From assembly GCF_000312665.1 (NCBI RefSeq), contig NZ_HF536772.1, positions 1,720,753 through 1,784,752 of the forward strand: DNA of 64,000 bases. The letters run 5' to 3'. Below, in pieces: positions 56,967-64,000 of the stretch. The stretch is from Rhizobium mesoamericanum STM3625 (lineage in GTDB: Bacteria > Pseudomonadota > Alphaproteobacteria > Rhizobiales > Rhizobiaceae). The position numbers and the translations under genes are program-made. The notes beneath the pieces were generated by a model, which searched no databases, was not told the DNA's origin, and saw only the letters and a list, made by a program, of their open reading frames with translations. Positions within the stretch are counted from its first letter, which is position 1. Every line of letters begins with the position of its first letter.

Positions 56967-57224
56967 TTATGCGCCGTCCAGGGGCTCGACGCCCTGCGGC
57001 TTGCCGGCGCGGTCGAGGCGGATCTTCTCGATGCGGTTTTCGGCGGCCGAAAGTAGCGTTTCGCAATGCTTCTTCAGCGCTTCGCCGCGCTCGTAGATCT
57101 CGATCGATTCGTCCAGCGCCACGTCGCCGCGTTCCAGTCGGGCCACGATGCTTTCGAGTTCGGCAACAGCCTTCTCGAAGGAAAGACCGGAAACCTCCGG
57201 CTTGGCGCTGTCAGTCATACTCAA
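56967..57224 (-). CDS. xseB: Exodeoxyribonuclease VII small subunit
   Basis: XseB pairs with XseA to form exonuclease VII, which degrades single-stranded DNA. The 85-aa protein has [45 protein letters not shown], the family's helical core. It starts inside the last four bases of the histone-deacetylase-like gene (ATGA overlap), so the two are coupled. xseA is not in the window. Confidence 0.95.
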   Translation of the reverse strand: MSMTDSAKPEVSGLSFEKAVAELESIVARLERGDVALDESIEIYERGEALKKHCETLLSAAENRIEKIRLDRAGKPQGVEPLDGA

Positions 57225-58156
57225 CCCTTCATCATTCTAAGAATATGCAGGCCAGCCGACTCGGCGAGGCCTTCGAGATCATAGCCGCCTTCCAGCAGGC
57301 TGACGACCCGGTTTGCAGCACTTTGGTCGGCCACCTCGAGCAATCGCCCGGTCGCCCAGTCGAAATCCTCTCCGACGAGATTGATCTGCGCCAGCGGATC
57401 ACGGTGGTGCGCATCGAAGCCGGCGGAGATGATGATCAGGTCCGGGCGGAAGTCGAAGAGTGCCGGCAAAACCCGCGATTTGAACGCCTCACGGAAGTGA
57501 TCGCTGCCGACATTGGGCGAGAGCGGCGCGTTGACGATCGTGCCGTGCTTGCCGCTCTCCTCTTTCGCTCCGGTGCCGGGGTAAAGCGGCATCTGGTGCG
57601 TGGAGCAAAAGAGCACCGAAGGGTCGTCCCAGAAGATGTCCTGCGTACCATTGCCGTGGTGTACGTCCCAGTCGACGATTGCCACGCGCTCCGCGCCATA
57701 GACCCTCTGCGCATGGCGGGCGGCAATGGCGGCATTGTTGAAGAAACAGAAGCCCATCGCCGCTGTTTTTTCGGCATGGTGGCCAGGGGGCCGGCCCGCA
57801 ACGAAGACGTTGTCCGCCTTGCCGGTGAAGACGTCATCGACAGCAGCCATTGCGCCGCCGATTCCCGTCAGCGCCGCTTCGAAGCTCTTCCTGCTGGCAT
57901 AGGTATCGGCTTCGAGTTGATTGATCTCGCCATCCTCTTCCGGCACCTGACGGAGCACCGAAAGCAGGTGTTCTTCGGGATGGGCAAGAAGCACGGCTTC
58001 TTCTGCCGCCTGCGGCGCACGCTTGCGATCAAGCCCGGCAAAGTTCGGATGTTCCAGAGCTACGTTGATCGCCCGCAGCCGGTCCGACCGCTCGGGATGG
58101 CCGGCGGGCGTCACGTGTTCTAGGAAAATCGGGTGCTCGTAAAGGCGGGTGCTCAT
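57221..58156 (-). CDS. Histone deacetylase-like amidohydrolase
   Basis: A 311-aa class II HDAC-fold zinc hydrolase. The metal- and catalysis-related segments are [25 protein letters not shown] (tandem His), [15 protein letters not shown] (Asp/His zinc ligands) and [15 protein letters not shown] (Asp ligand). Bacterial members act on acetylated polyamines or small amides; the substrate here is unknown. It heads the operon with xseB. Confidence 0.93.
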   Translation of the reverse strand: MSTRLYEHPIFLEHVTPAGHPERSDRLRAINVALEHPNFAGLDRKRAPQAAEEAVLLAHPEEHLLSVLRQVPEEDGEINQLEADTYASRKSFEAALTGIGGAMAAVDDVFTGKADNVFVAGRPPGHHAEKTAAMGFCFFNNAAIAARHAQRVYGAERVAIVDWDVHHGNGTQDIFWDDPSVLFCSTHQMPLYPGTGAKEESGKHGTIVNAPLSPNVGSDHFREAFKSRVLPALFDFRPDLIIISAGFDAHHRDPLAQINLVGEDFDWATGRLLEVADQSAANRVVSLLEGGYDLEGLAESAGLHILRMMKG

Positions 58157-58303
58157 GGGATCACTCTATCTTTCCCTCCCGTTATGATCCACAGCAGATG
58201 GGGCTCAACGCGGCGATTTCAACAAGCGCACGCCCCTTGCTCCTCGCACCGGTCCTCCCGTTTACTTCGGTCGGCCTCGCGGCTAGTCTCAGGGGAGGGG
58301 AAA

Positions 58304-58714
58304 TTGGTAAAAAGATCAATGAACGAGGTCACGCGCACCGTTGAGATGAATGTGCCGTTTCGCGATGTCGACATGAGCGGCCAGGTATTTTTGGGGTCTT
58401 ATATTTCCTATGCCGAGTCCGTGCTGGCCACCTTCTGGTCGTCTAGGCCACGGTTGCAGGACGAACCGCTTTACATCGCCAGCAAGGTGACTTGCATCCT
58501 TCATCGGCCAATGCACTACGACGAACGTGTCCTCTTCACGGCGTCGGTCGACAAGATCGGCGTGCGTTCGGTTGGCTTCATCATTTCGGCCGACATTGGC
58601 GACGAGCGCGCTGCCGAGGTCGAAATCATCTGGCAGGCGCGCTCGCGTGAAGATCGCTCGCCAGTTCCGCTTCCCGAACTCACGCGTGACTGGCTTTACG
58701 GTTTCGTCGATTAG
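58304..58714 (+). CDS. 4HBT-type acyl-CoA thioesterase
   Basis: A 136-aa hotdog-fold thioesterase. PFRDVDMSGQVFLGSYISYAESVLATFW carries the Asp of the 4-hydroxybenzoyl-CoA thioesterase type, followed by ASKVTCILHRPMHYDERV. It cleaves an acyl-CoA in the cytoplasm. The TTG at 58304 is chosen because GGAGG lies five bases before it; the ATG at 58319 (MNEVTRTVEMN) is the alternative but stands 20 bases from that site. Its TAG overlaps the stop of bioY on the other strand. Confidence 0.85.
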   Translation: MVKRSMNEVTRTVEMNVPFRDVDMSGQVFLGSYISYAESVLATFWSSRPRLQDEPLYIASKVTCILHRPMHYDERVLFTASVDKIGVRSVGFIISADIGDERAAEVEIIWQARSREDRSPVPLPELTRDWLYGFVD

Positions 58715-59274
58715 CTGCGCACCGGCAGTAGCGGATAACCGACCATCACCGCGCGGCCGACAAGGGCCGCAACGAACGCCTTGACGACGTCACCGGGGAT
58801 AAACGCCATCGAGCCAAGGAAAGCCTTGGAAAGGCCAAGCTGGGCGGCGAACGCCAGATAGACGATGCCGCAGGCGTAGAGCACACCGATGCCGCCGATC
58901 ATCGCGGCGAAAAAGAAGCCAACCGTTTGCACCAGCGCCGATTGCTCGGCCTTCACCAGCCGCTCACTGAGATAGCCAGTGACGAAAGCCGCCACCACCC
59001 AGCCGATCAGAAACCCGGTTGTCGGAGCGGCGAAGGCCGCAAGCCCGCCACGGCCGCCGGAAAGCACCGGAAGGCCAATCGCTACAAGTAAGAGAACGAT
59101 CAGGACAGCGATCGTGCCACGGCGGGCGCCGAGTACCACGCCGGCCATCATTACGCCGAGCGACTGCGCCGTAATCGGCACCGGAATGAAGCCGAGCGTG
59201 ATCGGCGGCAGAATGCCAAGCGCGACGATTATGGCCGCGAAGAGGGCGGAGAGTACGAGGTCGCGAGTGCTCAT
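58711..59274 (-). CDS. bioY: Biotin transporter substrate-binding protein BioY
   Basis: BioY is the S-component of the ECF biotin transporter. The 187-aa integral membrane protein has about six helices; ITAQSLGVMMAGVVLGARRG and the LSGGRGGLAAFAAPTTGFLIGW segment are characteristic. The ATG at 59274 is chosen. It is the third gene of bioMNY, 23 bases after bioN. Confidence 0.95.
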   Translation of the reverse strand: MSTRDLVLSALFAAIIVALGILPPITLGFIPVPITAQSLGVMMAGVVLGARRGTIAVLIVLLLVAIGLPVLSGGRGGLAAFAAPTTGFLIGWVVAAFVTGYLSERLVKAEQSALVQTVGFFFAAMIGGIGVLYACGIVYLAFAAQLGLSKAFLGSMAFIPGDVVKAFVAALVGRAVMVGYPLLPVRS

Positions 59275-59297
59275 GCAAGGCTCCTGTTGGCGAGTTC

Positions 59298-59906
59298 TCA
59301 ATTGACATGCCGCCGAACGCCGCGCGCGTCAATTGCCGCGGCAATGTTATCCGCATCCCTCAGCGTCAGAATGATCAGCGGCACGAGCACGGTCGTCGGC
59401 CGAAGCTTTATGCCGCGCGCAGCGTGGGCCTCGCGAATGGCACGGTATCGATCGAGAATCTCGGGTACAAAGCGGACGACAAGTCCCACGGCGAGGCCGA
59501 CATCGTCGGCCCGCAGAAGGCCGAGGCGCTCCGGCAGCCGGGCAAGCAGCGTAATCTCGTCGATGAACTGCGCGATCGTGGTCGTCGCGGTCACGGCAGC
59601 AGCAAACAGCATCAATGCCGTCAGGCGCAGCAGGGCAACGACCGCAACATGCCACGGATTGAACGCCAGACTGAACAACGCCACGGTTAGGATCGTCAGG
59701 AAGACCGGCATCAGCCGCGCAGCCGCGGATCGTCTCGGAAGGCCGATGCTGAAGTAAATTACGGCCGTCGCGAGCGCGGCCAGGACAAGCAGCAGGAGAT
59801 TCGTCGAAAGGAAGAGCGCGACGCCTAAAGCGGCAAGCGCAAGCAGCTTGGCGCGAGCCGAAACGCGATGCATGGTGCTGTTGCCCTCAACGAAAAGCGA
59901 CTTCAT
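59298..59906 (-). CDS. bioN: ECF transporter transmembrane component BioN
   Basis: The T-component that couples the ATPase to BioY. The 202-aa protein has several helices and the conserved ARG motif of ECF T-proteins in REAHAARGIKLRPTT, plus a second Ala-Arg-Gly in IDARGVRRHVN. The ATG at 59906 overlaps the end of bioM by four bases. The longer frame to 60152 is only an extension into bioM. Confidence 0.93.
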   Translation of the reverse strand: MKSLFVEGNSTMHRVSARAKLLALAALGVALFLSTNLLLLVLAALATAVIYFSIGLPRRSAAARLMPVFLTILTVALFSLAFNPWHVAVVALLRLTALMLFAAAVTATTTIAQFIDEITLLARLPERLGLLRADDVGLAVGLVVRFVPEILDRYRAIREAHAARGIKLRPTTVLVPLIILTLRDADNIAAAIDARGVRRHVN

Positions 59907-60580
59907 CCGCTGGCAATCTCCCTGTAGCAACGGATCGCTTCTCCGGCAGGCGCGTCGGCAACGAGATTGCCTCCATGAAAAACCAGCACGCGTTCGTAGT
60001 TGGCGACCAACTCCAGATCGTGGCTGATGACGATCGCGTTCTCGGGAAGACTTTCTAACAGCCTCTGCACGAGAGCGCGGTTCTTGAGGTCCAACTGGTT
60101 GGTCGGCTCGTCCAGGATGAGAATGTCGGGTCCGGTGGCGAGCACGGAGCAAAGGGCTGCGAGTTGGAGTTCCCCGCCCGAAAGCTCGTGCGCCCGGCGC
60201 TCGGCTAGATGGGCGGCGTTGAAACGCTGCAAGACCGCCTCCACCTTCGCCGCGATTTCCGCCGGCTTGAAGCCGCGGCTCTTCAGCCCGAAGGCGATGT
60301 CGTCGCGCACGACCGGCAGAATGATCTGGTTTTGCGGGGACTGGAAGATGAAGCCGACATTGGTAAGGATCGCCTTGGCGTCGGTCGTATCGCGCCCGTT
60401 GACGATCACGCGCCCAACGCTCGGCTTGGTCAGGCCGTTGATGAGGCGCGCAAAAGTCGTCTTGCCCGAGCCATTGAGGCCGATGATGCCGATGCGCTTT
60501 TCAGTGAGTTGCAGCGTGACCGGTGCCAATGCGACGTGCGCACCATAGCTGACCCCCGCGCCTTCGAAACGTATATCCAC
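59903..60580 (-). CDS. bioM: Biotin transporter ATP-binding protein BioM
   Basis: The 225-aa ATPase of the BioMNY transporter has Walker A GLNGSGKTTF, Q-loop FQSPQNQIILPVV, ABC signature LSGGELQLAALCS, Walker B ILILDEPTNQLDL and H-loop ISHD. The start is the GTG at 60580 with a GAGGAG site upstream. Overlap with bioN shows coupled translation. A BioR-like box 25 bases upstream suggests repression by biotin status. Confidence 0.94.
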   Translation of the reverse strand: MDIRFEGAGVSYGAHVALAPVTLQLTEKRIGIIGLNGSGKTTFARLINGLTKPSVGRVIVNGRDTTDAKAILTNVGFIFQSPQNQIILPVVRDDIAFGLKSRGFKPAEIAAKVEAVLQRFNAAHLAERRAHELSGGELQLAALCSVLATGPDILILDEPTNQLDLKNRALVQRLLESLPENAIVISHDLELVANYERVLVFHGGNLVADAPAGEAIRCYREIASG

Positions 60581-60604
60581 CTGGCTCCTCGTGAATTGAG
60601 AGGC

Positions 60605-60614
60605 CGTTCTATAA
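60605..60614 (-). promoter_or_regulatory. Possible BioR-type box of bioMNY
   Basis: CGTTCTATAA matches the BioR consensus TTATCTATAA at seven of ten positions, within the wider near-palindrome CGTTCTATAACG. It lies 25 bases upstream of bioM. The match is partial. Confidence 0.3.
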
Positions 60615-60730
60615 CGAATTTCGCACTTTGAAAGCTCAAAATCTCGCATGAATACTGGTTCCTCCTTAAGCTGACCGTCCCCTCAAACTTATCGGGTGGC
60701 TAGGAACATTTTCCGGCCTATGATTGCGCT

Positions 60731-61921
60731 ATGACGAATCTCATTTCGAATTCCGATGCTCGCCGCATATTCCTCGCCAAGCAGGGCCTGAGCGCGCCGC
60801 CGAACAAGGCGCTGACGAAGGCCGGCCTGCTGGAACTCATCCACGAACTCGGTTTCGTTCAGGTGGACAGCATCCAGACGGTGGAGCGGGCGCATCACCA
60901 GATCCTGTTTTCCCGCAACCAGACCTACAAGCGCGAGCACCTGACGGCACTGCTGGAGAAAGAAGGCTCGCTCTTCGAGCACTGGACGCATGACGCCTCC
61001 ATCCTTCCCAGCGCATTCTTCAAATATTGGAAGCACAAGTTCCGTCACGAGGAAGACGCCATCATGGAGCGCTGGCGCAAATGGCGCGGCGAGGGCTTTG
61101 AGCATGCCTTCGATGAGACCTATGAGCGGGTCGTCCGCGACGGCGCGATCATGGCGCGCGAGATCAAGGCGGATGGCCACGTTTCCGGCGGCTGGTGGAA
61201 CTGGCACCCGAACAAGACGGCACTGGAGTATTTCTGGCATACGGGCAAGTTCGCGATCGCCGGCCGTTCAAATTTCCAGAAGATCTATGATCTGGTCGAG
61301 CGCGTCATCCCGGCGCAATTCCGCGAGCCCCAGGTCAGTCGTGAGGAGTTTGTCGACTGGGCCTGCCGCAGCGCGCTGACGCGGCTGGGCTTTGCCACGC
61401 ATGGGGAGATTGCCGCTTTCTGGGATCTGCTGTCGCCCGATGAAGCAAAAACCTGGGTCAACGAGCATCGCGACGAGTTGATCGAGGTTTTCGTCAAGCC
61501 GGCGCTTGGCGACAAACCACGTGCGTCTTGGGCCTTCCCGGATCTGCTCGCGAGCGTTCAGGACTATCCCGAGGCGCCGCCGCGCGTTCGCGTGCTCAGC
61601 CCCTTCGATCCGATGATCCGCGACCGCAATCGCACTGAACGCCTCTTCGGTTTCTTCTATCGTATCGAGGTATTCGTCCCAGAGCCGAAGCGCGAATACG
61701 GCTACTATGTTTTCCCGCTTCTGGAAGGCGACAAGCTGATCGGTCGCATCGACATGAAGGCCGATCGCAAGCGCGGAACACTGGACGTCAAGCGGCTATG
61801 GCTGGAGCCGGGCGTGAAGGCTTCAGCCGGGCGACTGGATCGTCTCGACGCCGAGCTGCAGCGCCTCGCGCGGTTTTCTGGCGTCGAGAAGGTCACCTAT
61901 CTCGATGGATGGCGGGCTTAG
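60731..61921 (+). CDS. YcaQ/AlkZ-type DNA glycosylase
   Basis: A 396-aa winged-helix (HTH_42) protein of the YcaQ/AlkZ family, which removes bulky or cross-linking alkylated bases, including interstrand crosslinks. The catalytic QxD motif is visible as Gln44-Val-Asp46 in GFVQVDSIQTVERAHH. Other family segments are FEHWTHDASILP, PFDPMIRDRNRTERLFGF and the C-terminal GTLDVKRLWLEPG. Its last bases overlap the convergent ribB gene by TTAG. No LexA-type box was seen in its 150-base leader. Confidence 0.9.
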   Translation: MTNLISNSDARRIFLAKQGLSAPPNKALTKAGLLELIHELGFVQVDSIQTVERAHHQILFSRNQTYKREHLTALLEKEGSLFEHWTHDASILPSAFFKYWKHKFRHEEDAIMERWRKWRGEGFEHAFDETYERVVRDGAIMAREIKADGHVSGGWWNWHPNKTALEYFWHTGKFAIAGRSNFQKIYDLVERVIPAQFREPQVSREEFVDWACRSALTRLGFATHGEIAAFWDLLSPDEAKTWVNEHRDELIEVFVKPALGDKPRASWAFPDLLASVQDYPEAPPRVRVLSPFDPMIRDRNRTERLFGFFYRIEVFVPEPKREYGYYVFPLLEGDKLIGRIDMKADRKRGTLDVKRLWLEPGVKASAGRLDRLDAELQRLARFSGVEKVTYLDGWRA

Positions 61922-63021
61922 CAAATCTCGGTATTGGTGATTTTGATCCCGAAGCCCTCGAGGCCGACGTAGTGGCGCTCGCGGCTGGTAAGCAGCTTGA
62001 TGGAGCTGACGCCGAGGTCCTTGAGGATCTGCGCACCGAGACCAATCTCCAGCCATTCGCTTTCGCGGCTCTTGGCTTCCGCGTGGGATTCGCGGCCCTG
62101 GCTGCGCGTCTTGCGGCCGTTGTCGTAATGGCCCACACCGACGGAGCCTTCGCGGAGATACACAATTATGCCGCGGCCCTCCTCGGCGATCTTCTGCATG
62201 TAGTGGTCGACCGGGCTGCGTTTCCCAAAGAGGTCCTCCGCGACGTTTTCCGGGTGCAGGCGGACGGGAATGTCAATGCCATCGCGAATGTCGCCAAAGA
62301 CGACGGCGAGGTGCTGCATTGGATCCCAGGGGAGAGAGTAGGTATGGGCCTTGGCCTTGCCAAAAGGCGTTTCGATTTCGAAGCTGGCTCCGAGTTCGAT
62401 CAAGGTTTCCTTACGCTGGCGATAGGCGATGAGATCGGCGACTGAGACGAGCTTCAGCCCGTGTTTTGCCGCAAAGTCGACTACCTGCGGGCCACGCGTA
62501 ACGGTGCCGTCGTCATTGACCAGCTCGCAGATCACGCCGACTGGTGGCAGCCCGGCAAGCTTGCAGAGATCAACGGCGGCTTCCGTATGGCCGGAGCGCA
62601 TCAGCACGCCGCCCTCGCGGGCGACGAGAGGGAAGATGTGGCCAGGACGGACGAAATCTGCCGGGCCGACATTGGGGTTCGCCAGATTGCGAACAGTCAG
62701 CGTGCGATCATCGGCGGAAATGCCCGTCGTTGTGCCATGTTTGAAATCGACGGAAACGGTGAAGGCGGTCGTATGGGCCGAATCGTTTTCGGCAACCATC
62801 GCATTCAGGTTGAGCCGGCGGGCCTCATCCTTCGGCATCGGCGTGCAGACGATGCCGGAGGTATGACGCACGATAAACGCCATCTTCTCCGCGGTGCAGT
62901 GAACAGCCGCAACGATAAGGTCGCCTTCGTTCTCGCGGTCGTCGTCATCCATCACCACGACGATTTCGCCGGCCTCGAAGGCTCGGATTGCATCGACGAC
63001 GCGCTTTTGATCGTAAGGCAT
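61918..63021 (-). CDS. ribB: 3,4-dihydroxy-2-butanone-4-phosphate synthase with degenerate GTP cyclohydrolase II domain
   Basis: RibB turns ribulose-5-phosphate into dihydroxybutanone phosphate for riboflavin. The N-terminal domain of this 367-aa RibBA-type fusion is intact: DDDDRENEGDLI (Mg2+ site, residues 25-36) and RSGHTEAAVDL. The C-terminal half (from about residue 206) aligns with GTP cyclohydrolase II but lacks its key residues: the zinc Cys triplet is missing (RLHPENVAEDLFGKRSPVDHY, residues 254-274) and the REGRGIGL loop reads LREGSVGVGHYD. So only the RibB reaction is expected. aroC ends ten bases upstream on the same strand. Confidence 0.92.
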   Translation of the reverse strand: MPYDQKRVVDAIRAFEAGEIVVVMDDDDRENEGDLIVAAVHCTAEKMAFIVRHTSGIVCTPMPKDEARRLNLNAMVAENDSAHTTAFTVSVDFKHGTTTGISADDRTLTVRNLANPNVGPADFVRPGHIFPLVAREGGVLMRSGHTEAAVDLCKLAGLPPVGVICELVNDDGTVTRGPQVVDFAAKHGLKLVSVADLIAYRQRKETLIELGASFEIETPFGKAKAHTYSLPWDPMQHLAVVFGDIRDGIDIPVRLHPENVAEDLFGKRSPVDHYMQKIAEEGRGIIVYLREGSVGVGHYDNGRKTRSQGRESHAEAKSRESEWLEIGLGAQILKDLGVSSIKLLTSRERHYVGLEGFGIKITNTEIC

Positions 63022-63031
63022 GTCAGTGTTC

Positions 63032-64000
63032 CTATTTCAGTCGGCCGGTCTGGCCGCGGTCACGGAGATAGTGGTCGGCGATGGCGCAGGCGACCATTGC
63101 CTCGCCGATCGGCACGGCACGAATGCCGACGCACGGATCGTGCCGTCCCTTGGTGCGAATATCGACATTGTTGCCGTCGGCATCGATGGACTGACGCTCG
63201 GTCAGGATTGACGACGTCGGCTTGATAGCAAAACGCGCGATGACAGGCTGGCCGGTCGAGATACCGCCGAGAATGCCGCCGGCCTTGTTCGACAGGAACA
63301 AGGGCTTGCCGTCATTACCCATGCGCATCTCGTCTGCGTTTTCCTCGCCGGTGATCTCGGCGGCTTCGAAGCCGTTGCCGATTTCAACGCCCTTGACGGC
63401 GTTGATCGACATGAGCAGCGAGGCAATATCCTGGTCGAGCTTACCATAGATAGGGGCGCCGAGACCTGCCGGAACGCCTTCGGCTACCACCTCGACGACA
63501 GCGCCGATCGAAGAGCCGTTCTTGCGGATGCCATCGAGATATTCTTCCCACACGGGAACGATCGCGGCATCAGGCGCGAAAAACGGATTTTGGTCAACCT
63601 GATCCCAGTCCCAGTTCTGGCGGTTGATCTTGTGTTTGCCGATCTGCACCAGAGCGCCGCGTACCTTGACGCCCGGCACGACAAGGCGAGCAATGCCGCC
63701 GGCCGCAACGCGTGCTGCTGTTTCGCGAGCCGAGGAGCGGCCGCCGCCGCGGTAGTCGCGAATGCCGTACTTTACATCGTAGGTGTAGTCGGCATGACCA
63801 GGTCGGTACTGTCGTGCGATCTCGCCGTAATCCTTGGAGCGCTGGTCGGTGTTCTCGATCATCATCGAGATCGGCGTGCCAGTCGTGATCATCGTCTCGC
63901 CATCGGTGTCCGGCATGACGCCGGACAGAACCTTGACCAGATCGGCCTCGCGACGCTGCGTCACAAAGCGCGACTGGCCGGGCTTTCGCTTGTCGAGCCA
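63032..64000 (-). CDS. aroC: Chorismate synthase, 5' end outside the window
   Basis: AroC makes chorismate from EPSP with reduced FMN, one step after AroA. The visible 322 residues run from [22 protein letters not shown] to the stop at 63032; about 40 N-terminal residues, including the first family signature, lie beyond base 64000. [42 protein letters not shown] is the second signature. It precedes ribB by ten bases, so the two are probably cotranscribed. Confidence 0.96.
   Translation of the reverse strand, partial: WLDKRKPGQSRFVTQRREADLVKVLSGVMPDTDGETMITTGTPISMMIENTDQRSKDYGEIARQYRPGHADYTYDVKYGIRDYRGGGRSSARETAARVAAGGIARLVVPGVKVRGALVQIGKHKINRQNWDWDQVDQNPFFAPDAAIVPVWEEYLDGIRKNGSSIGAVVEVVAEGVPAGLGAPIYGKLDQDIASLLMSINAVKGVEIGNGFEAAEITGEENADEMRMGNDGKPLFLSNKAGGILGGISTGQPVIARFAIKPTSSILTERQSIDADGNNVDIRTKGRHDPCVGIRAVPIGEAMVACAIADHYLRDRGQTGRLK

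Noticed and set aside
56573..58123. A 516-codon plus-strand frame opposite pirin, xseB and the HDAC-like gene
   Set aside because: It spans three well-supported reverse genes and their gaps, so it is a high-G+C shadow.
59907..60152. N-terminal extension of BioN
   Set aside because: The extra residues are an Arg-rich shadow of bioM; the coupled ATG at 59906 is clearly better.
1..64000. tRNA, rRNA or CRISPR features
   Set aside because: No cloverleaf-like segment with a CCA end, no rRNA stretch and no regularly spaced direct repeats were seen.

Overview
The window is a gene-dense stretch of chromosome with high G+C codon usage and short intergenic gaps. Its gene content fits an alphaproteobacterium of the Rhizobiaceae (Rhizobium/Ensifer/Agrobacterium type). 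Pointers are the BioMNY biotin transporter, a RibB protein with a dead GTP-cyclohydrolase-II half, a DUF1217 protein, a BA14K-type protein, three methyl-accepting chemotaxis proteins (MCPs), split glyQ/glyS, and candidate operators of the alphaproteobacterial LexA, CtrA and Fur/Mur types. I found no tRNA, rRNA, CRISPR array, phage or intact insertion sequence. Most of the window is core chromosome. The genus is not determined.

Layout. 1-8.7 kb: RNase HII, a SplB-like radical SAM protein behind a LexA-type box, a glycosyltransferase-like protein, a small secreted protein, then a reverse-strand block (polyprenyl diphosphate synthase, TPR lipid/secretory-type protein, ispE, moaB) and a forward DUF2007/tRNA methyltransferase pair. 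8.7-19 kb: mntH with a Fur-like box, an S49 peptidase, glyQ, LemA, a second-type EPSP synthase, a DUF2207 membrane protein, purD and a small secreted protein. 19-24 kb: a soluble winged-helix/TolB-like/TPR regulator divergent from an sCache MCP, DUF523 and a DedA/YqaA protein. 24-33 kb: glyS, tex, cfa, a histidine phosphatase, a membrane protein and ubiA. 33-40 kb: a seven-repeat DUF1217 protein, an FAD oxidase/tsaC operon and a rhizobial conserved protein with a perfect CtrA box.

40-47 kb is the most unusual part. It has an orphan GbcA-like Rieske oxygenase, an intergenic region with three successive plus-strand terminators (two of which have no gene in front of them), a GH25 muramidase with a perfect CtrA box, a frameshifted BA14K gene, a CorA/ZntB transporter, and an acyl-CoA dehydrogenase/enoyl-CoA hydratase pair preceded by a LiuR-like operator. 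47-58 kb: two more MCPs interleaved with an RNA-methylation pair (tlyA plus a TrmA-family enzyme) and dxs, then pirin, xseB and a histone-deacetylase-like amidohydrolase. 58-64 kb: a thioesterase, bioMNY, a YcaQ/AlkZ-type DNA glycosylase, ribB(A) and the 3' part of aroC.

Themes. Isoprenoid and quinone synthesis recurs (dxs, ispE, polyprenyl synthase, ubiA). So do aromatic amino acid synthesis (aroA, aroC), RNA modification and DNA repair. Chemotaxis genes are scattered singly, each with a CtrA-like TTAA-spaced motif upstream. The strongest leads are regulatory: LexA, CtrA, LiuR-like and Fur/Mur-type sites, plus candidate small RNAs. Two small genes appear to be broken by single-base frameshifts.
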